A DNA stretch of 7,883 nucleotides from Spirochaetaceae bacterium (GTDB lineage: Bacteria > Spirochaetota > Spirochaetia > B11-G9), in NCBI GenBank assembly GCA_030600745.1, contig JAUVLL010000144.1:1-7883 (forward strand). Direction: 5' to 3'. The notes under the pieces are model-generated. The model worked only from the letters and a program-made list of their open reading frames with translations. It was not told the DNA's origin and did not search any database. Positions within the stretch are counted from its first letter, which is position 1. Each line of letters opens with the position of its first letter. Of the stretch, positions 5,859 through 7,883 are shown piece after piece. The position numbers were made by a program, and so were the translations under genes.

Positions 5859-5873
5859 AGTACAAAATGTCAA
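5845..5873 (-). promoter_or_regulatory. Sigma-70 type promoter of the phd-vapC operon
   Basis: Read on the minus strand, TTGACA (5873-5868) is followed after exactly 17 bases by TATATT (5850-5845), one mismatch from the consensus -10. Transcription would begin near 5838, leaving a leader of about 20 nt containing the GGAGG ribosome site. This is the best promoter in the window. Confidence 0.75.
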
Positions 5874-5931
5874 TTGTTGTTTGTAATATATGAAATTAAG
5901 CAAAATAATTGATAATTATGTAAAACCTCCC

Positions 5932-5960
5932 TTGACCTATTGCATCCAACGGTTTAAAGT
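5932..5960 (+). promoter_or_regulatory. Candidate promoter of the pyrimidine operon
   Basis: TTGACC (5932-5937) and TAAAGT (5955-5960) are spaced by 17 bases. A start near 5967 would put the leader ORF ATG almost at the RNA 5' end. TTGTAA (5881-5886) with AATAAT (5904-5909), also 17 apart, is an alternative giving a longer leader. The region is AT-rich, so either match could be chance. Confidence 0.35.
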
Positions 5961-5969
5961 TTTTCCAAT

Positions 5970-6041
5970 ATGATTAAACGAAGAGGAAAAAAACCTGACG
6001 ATATTTTACGGGGGACTGATTTCCCCTTATTATTTTTTTGA
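5970..6041 (+). CDS. Putative leader peptide upstream of pyrBI
   Basis: A 23-codon ORF begins ATG (5970), MIKRRGKK, and ends PLLFF with TGA at 6039-6041. Its last codons are written with a T-run (6033-6039) and the stop lies nine bases before the terminator stem at 6050. In enterobacterial pyrBI, a ribosome translating such a leader ORF close behind a paused polymerase prevents the attenuator hairpin from forming when UTP is low. A ribosome at this stop codon would reach into the left arm of the hairpin. There is no good ribosome site upstream, which is a weakness unless the transcript is nearly leaderless. The sequence is not related to E. coli PyrL by eye. Confidence 0.45.
   Translation: MIKRRGKKPDDILRGTDFPLLFF
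6010..6039 (+). promoter_or_regulatory. Possible polymerase pause hairpin and U-rich run
   Basis: GGGGA (6011-6015) and TCCCC (6022-6026) form a 5-bp stem with a 6-nt loop, followed by T-rich sequence with seven consecutive T (6033-6039). This could be a UTP-sensitive pause site in the pyr leader, as in the enterobacterial pyrBI leader. It could alternatively be a weak terminator. The function is inferred from position. Confidence 0.4.
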
Positions 6042-6049
6042 TTTTTATT

Positions 6050-6078
6050 ATACCGGCTTTTTAGCCGGTATTTTTTTT
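6050..6078 (+). terminator. Intrinsic terminator acting as pyrBI attenuator
   Basis: TACCGGCT (6051-6058), a TTTT loop and AGCCGGTA (6063-6070) form a perfect 8-bp stem, extended to nine by A6050-T6071. Eight T residues (6071-6078) follow. The U-run exists only for plus-strand transcription. No plus-strand gene lies between 4423 and here, so a terminator 44 bases ahead of the pyrBI start makes sense mainly as an attenuator in the operon's own leader. Confidence 0.8.
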
Positions 6079-6121
6079 GCCCTTTTGAAAATTTAGAAGG
6101 TTGCAATATAAAGGAGTTTTT

Positions 6122-7705
6122 ATGGGAGAAAACAGATTTCGGGGACGATCACTGGCAGTAATCAACGATTTTTCACTGGAGGAACGGCTGTACCTGTTTG
6201 AGAAGACAAAGGAATTAAAAAGTCTTTTCAGAGAAGGTAAAAAGGAGGAATTAAAGAGGTTTAGAATTGATGATTCCGATTTTGGTGTGTACGAAGTGTT
6301 TCTTGAGTCCAGTACGAGGACAAAAGAATCTTTTAAAAATGCAGCTGAGTTCCACCGCATAAAGATAAGTAATCTGGATGTCGGCGCTTCTTCGATAAAC
6401 AAGAAGGAGAGTTATGCTGATACGTTTAACACTTTGGCAGGCTACAATAATCTGGTATTTATTGTCCGAAGTAAGCTGGAAGGTGTCTGCAGATGGATGG
6501 AGATTAATGGAAAGGCTTTTGCAGAACGGAATAACCTGGCTGTACCTCCTTCATTCATCAATGCCGGAGACGGGAAGCATGAACATCCAACTCAGGAGCT
6601 GCTTGATGAATATACCTTCCTCGAGAGGAATAACTGGAACAGAGATTCCATACATCTTGCTCTTATAGGAGATCTTTACCATGGACGGACTGTTCACTCA
6701 AAGGTACAGGGATTGAAGATTTTCAACAGTGTTCAGGTTGATCTGATTGCTCCCCCTGAACTTGCACTTCCTTCTCATTATACCCGTGAGATGAAAGCAA
6801 ATGGTTACAAGGTGAGGACCTTCGATTCCATAGAAACATATTTACGACAGAATAAGATAGCCGATAAGTGGTACTTTACACGTCCCCAGCTGGAAAGAAT
6901 GGGTGATGATATTCTTAAAATTGCAGATAGCCTAAGAGCTAAAATCTCTTTTCGTCAGGAATTCATGCAGTACCTTCCAGAGGGGACTATCTTTTATCAT
7001 CCTCTTCCCAGGCATAAAGAGCATCCCACAATTCCCACATTTCTCGATTCCACTTCCCTTAATGGATGGGAGGAGCAGTCTATTAACGGAAAACTGATCA
7101 GGATAGTTCTCTTAGGTCTAACTGCCGGGAAGCTTGGTGATGACTTTCGGGGAGAGTCAGAAGGGGGCAAACATCCGGATGAGCCTTTTATAGAAGAAGT
7201 TGCAATCGATAATAACCGTTCCGTAAAAAAATATACCGAAGGAGTTAATCCAATTTCTCACGGTATTGTAATCGACCATATTTGTCGTGGTGAAGATAAA
7301 AAAGAGATTCGTGCTCATATTGGAAGGATTATCAGGGTTATGGAGCTATACGGGAAGGGTGGTGAATGGATTACCACTTCCCGGGAAAATCCGGATGCTA
7401 CAAAGGGAATAATATTCCGTCCGGATCGGGAAGCATTGACTTGTTCTCAGATAAATAAACTTGCGGCAATTGCTCCCGGAGCCACAGTTAATATTATAGC
7501 TGACAGTAAAGTTATAAAAAAACTGCGACTGCATATGCCGTCGAGAGTTTACAACCTGGATTCCATAAGCTGCAAAAATAATAACTGCATCAGCCACCCT
7601 GCTCATGGAGAAAATATTCCTGCAGAATTTTTAAAAATATCTGAAAATACTTTTGTCTGCAGATACTGTGAAAAGGTCCATACCTTTAAGGAGATATGGA
7701 AATGA
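6122..7705 (+). CDS. pyrBI: Fused aspartate carbamoyltransferase (PyrB-PyrI)
   Basis: Aspartate carbamoyltransferase joins carbamoyl phosphate and aspartate, the committed step of UMP synthesis. The protein has 527 residues from ATG 6122, with AAGGAG at 6111-6116 five bases upstream; a TTG at 6101 in the same frame would swallow that site. The catalytic part (about 1-345) shows SSTRTKESF (63-71, carbamoyl phosphate loop), KKESYADTF (94-102), GKHEHPTQ (151-158), DLYHGRTVHS (184-193) and YHPLPR (292-297). The regulatory part (about 370-527) has GIVIDHI, a beta-rich core and a zinc site C484, C489, C513, C516. Its spacing of 4, 23 and 2 residues is identical to E. coli PyrI. Fused chains of this kind are known in spirochaetes and Thermotogales. 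Nucleotide control by the regulatory domain and attenuation in the leader are both plausible. pyrE follows with a 4-bp overlap. Confidence 0.95.
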   Translation: MGENRFRGRSLAVINDFSLEERLYLFEKTKELKSLFREGKKEELKRFRIDDSDFGVYEVFLESSTRTKESFKNAAEFHRIKISNLDVGASSINKKESYADTFNTLAGYNNLVFIVRSKLEGVCRWMEINGKAFAERNNLAVPPSFINAGDGKHEHPTQELLDEYTFLERNNWNRDSIHLALIGDLYHGRTVHSKVQGLKIFNSVQVDLIAPPELALPSHYTREMKANGYKVRTFDSIETYLRQNKIADKWYFTRPQLERMGDDILKIADSLRAKISFRQEFMQYLPEGTIFYHPLPRHKEHPTIPTFLDSTSLNGWEEQSINGKLIRIVLLGLTAGKLGDDFRGESEGGKHPDEPFIEEVAIDNNRSVKKYTEGVNPISHGIVIDHICRGEDKKEIRAHIGRIIRVMELYGKGGEWITTSRENPDATKGIIFRPDREALTCSQINKLAAIAPGATVNIIADSKVIKKLRLHMPSRVYNLDSISCKNNNCISHPAHGENIPAEFLKISENTFVCRYCEKVHTFKEIWK

Positions 7706-7883
7706 AAAATAAATATACAAAAGAACTTATATCTATAAGCCTGGAGATAGATGCGGTTAAACTCAACACAAAAAATCCCTTTCTATGGGCTTCGGGATAC
7801 TATATGCCGATTTACAACGATAATAGAATCTTTCTTAAGGAAAAAAGTTACCGGGAGCTGATTGCAGATTCTTTCATCAGCAT
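7702..7883 (+). CDS. pyrE: Orotate phosphoribosyltransferase, N-terminal part
   Basis: The gene starts at ATG 7702, overlapping the pyrBI stop as ATGA, with AAGGAGA at 7688-7694. It runs off the window after 60 codons. The sequence NPFLWASGYYMPIYNDNRIFL (25-45) is the usual PyrE N-terminal block (WxSGxxxPIYxDNR), which contributes to orotate binding. The PRPP-binding loop lies beyond the edge. PyrE converts orotate and PRPP to OMP, two steps after PyrBI, so the overlap signals a pyrimidine operon under the same leader control. Confidence 0.9.
   Translation, partial: MKNKYTKELISISLEIDAVKLNTKNPFLWASGYYMPIYNDNRIFLKEKSYRELIADSFIS

Noticed and set aside
5817..5903. N-terminal extension of the antitoxin to position 5903
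   Set aside because: It would translate the TTGACA/TATATT promoter and operator repeats; the GGAGG site fits the ATG at 5816.
6101..6121. TTG start of pyrBI at 6101
   Set aside because: It would place the AAGGAG ribosome site inside the gene; ATG 6122 has ideal spacing and a family-like N-terminus.
5940..6121. PyrR-binding leader of the Bacillus type
   Set aside because: No sequence resembling the conserved PyrR anti-antiterminator loop is visible in the leader.

Overview
The window looks like a piece of a chromosome from a spirochaete of the Spirochaeta/Treponema type. It is fairly AT-rich. The clues are a single-chain PyrB-PyrI aspartate carbamoyltransferase (a fusion known from spirochaetes and Thermotogales), a DUF1566/Lcl-type surface protein, lipoproteins with relaxed spirochaete-like lipoboxes, an Rpn/PD-(D/E)XK transposase-nuclease gene and many small toxin-antitoxin-like cassettes. 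The assignment is inferred from gene content; no rRNA or other phylogenetic marker is present.

Positions 1-3300 are an accessory, repeat-rich region. A DUF1566 protein enters from the left edge (1-564, +). It meets an Rpn-family nuclease (625-1593, -) across a perfect 26-bp inverted repeat that runs into the first gene's 3' end. A 42-bp palindrome-bearing stretch sits in frame inside the nuclease gene. Next come a divergent intergenic spacer with AACAGT-type tandem heptamers, a small lipoprotein (1849-2157, +), and the orphan tail of a second DUF1566 gene (2191-2367). Then follows a two-gene minus-strand cassette, a 63-residue protein overlapping a minimal nucleotidyltransferase. The cassette is bracketed by two 65-bp direct repeats that are themselves remnants of a lost PIN-domain toxin gene. 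The picture is repeated insertion, duplication and decay of small cassettes.

Positions 3300-5830 hold a secreted beta-propeller-like lipoprotein (+), a short MYG1/DHH-like phosphoesterase (-) and a Phd/VapC toxin-antitoxin pair (-). The pair has a clear sigma-70 type promoter overlapped by operator-like repeats.

Positions 5900-7883 are the start of a pyrimidine biosynthesis operon: pyrBI (fused catalytic and regulatory chains) overlapping pyrE by ATGA. Between the putative promoter and pyrBI lies a leader with a 23-codon leader ORF, a GC hairpin, U-rich runs and a strong intrinsic terminator beginning 9 nt after the leader stop codon. This is the architecture of UTP-sensitive attenuation known from enterobacterial pyrBI, here ahead of a fused pyrBI gene. 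It is the most mechanistically interesting signal in the window, together with the repeat-bracketed nucleotidyltransferase cassette.
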